A stretch of 5,153 nucleotides of DNA from JAQBDA01 sp032124675 (GTDB lineage Bacteria; Chloroflexota; Anaerolineae; Anaerolineales; UBA4823). This document shows, in pieces, positions 5,129 through 5,153 of the stretch. Both the position numbers and the translations under genes were made by a program. The stretch is from NCBI GenBank assembly GCA_032124675.1, contig JAQBDA010000392.1, forward strand, positions 1 to 5,153. The letters run 5' to 3'. Each line of letters starts with the position of its first letter. The first letter of the stretch is position 1. The notes under the pieces were generated by a model. That model had not been told where the DNA came from, did no database searches, and worked only from the letters and a program-made list of their open reading frames with translations.

Positions 5129-5153
5129 TGGAATTTTTCTCCACCGTGGGTAA

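Larger units (their letters stand above)
4787..5153. other. Intergenic region after the hydrolase gene
   Basis: There is no convincing gene in these 367 nt. They hold repeat copy C2, an imperfect CCGG-ended hairpin (4908-4933), a 9-bp hairpin (5001-5028) and a strong terminator (5084-5128). A 61-codon frame at 4805-4990 starts inside C2 but lacks a Shine-Dalgarno, and its shared part evolves without codon constraint. The last 15 bases (CTCCACC onward) faintly resemble the left end of repeat copy A in reverse orientation; the stretch is too short to call. Confidence 0.6.

Noticed and set aside
1..5153. CRISPR array, tRNA or rRNA genes
   Set aside because: No regularly spaced short repeats and no tRNA- or rRNA-like stretches were seen on either strand.

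Overview
The window looks like a piece of accessory chromosome from a Chloroflexota (Anaerolineae-like) bacterium. This rests on two things: the N-terminus of a large MalT-type LuxR regulator with the TKLYIPPPRPK and SAPAGFGKTT blocks that are abundant in that phylum, and a protein built of two-component-regulator propeller repeats. The taxonomic call is inference from protein style, not from a marker gene.

Layout. (1) Positions 1-1160, minus strand: the first 386 codons of a MalT-like ATP-binding transcriptional regulator, running off the left edge, with a good sigma-70-type promoter whose predicted start falls on or next to the ATG (probably leaderless). A strong 11-bp hairpin (1193-1224) sits at its -35 box. 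(2) Positions 1281-2422: a compact VapBC-type toxin-antitoxin operon on the minus strand (antitoxin 1875-2102, PIN toxin 1454-1873) with its own promoter and repeated TTACAT half-sites. It lies between two diverged direct copies of a hairpin-rich non-coding repeat (copy A 1281-1450, copy B 2207-2422). (3) Positions 2423-2669: AT-richer intergenic DNA with no convincing gene. (4) Positions 2692-3459, plus strand: a signal-peptide-bearing fragment of a Reg_prop propeller sensor with four blade motifs, cut off abruptly. (5) Positions 3563-4786, plus strand: a complete lipoprotein-type serine hydrolase of the beta-lactamase class C / D-Ala-D-Ala carboxypeptidase family. (6) Positions 4787-5153: no gene, two hairpins, and a strong, potentially bidirectional intrinsic terminator (5084-5128).

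The most notable structure is a second direct repeat pair. Positions 3440-3517 and 4803-4880 align without gaps at 57 of 78 bases. They bracket the whole hydrolase gene, and the first copy begins exactly where the propeller protein loses its family resemblance. The 21 differences fall 7/7/7 over the three codon positions, so the element does not look protein-coding. With the A/B pair around vapBC, the window reads as a patchwork: two self-contained modules (toxin-antitoxin; secreted hydrolase), each bracketed by its own family of short non-coding repeats, and a sensor gene apparently truncated at one repeat boundary.

The genes do not form one pathway. The regulator, TA pair and hydrolase appear to be separate transcription units.
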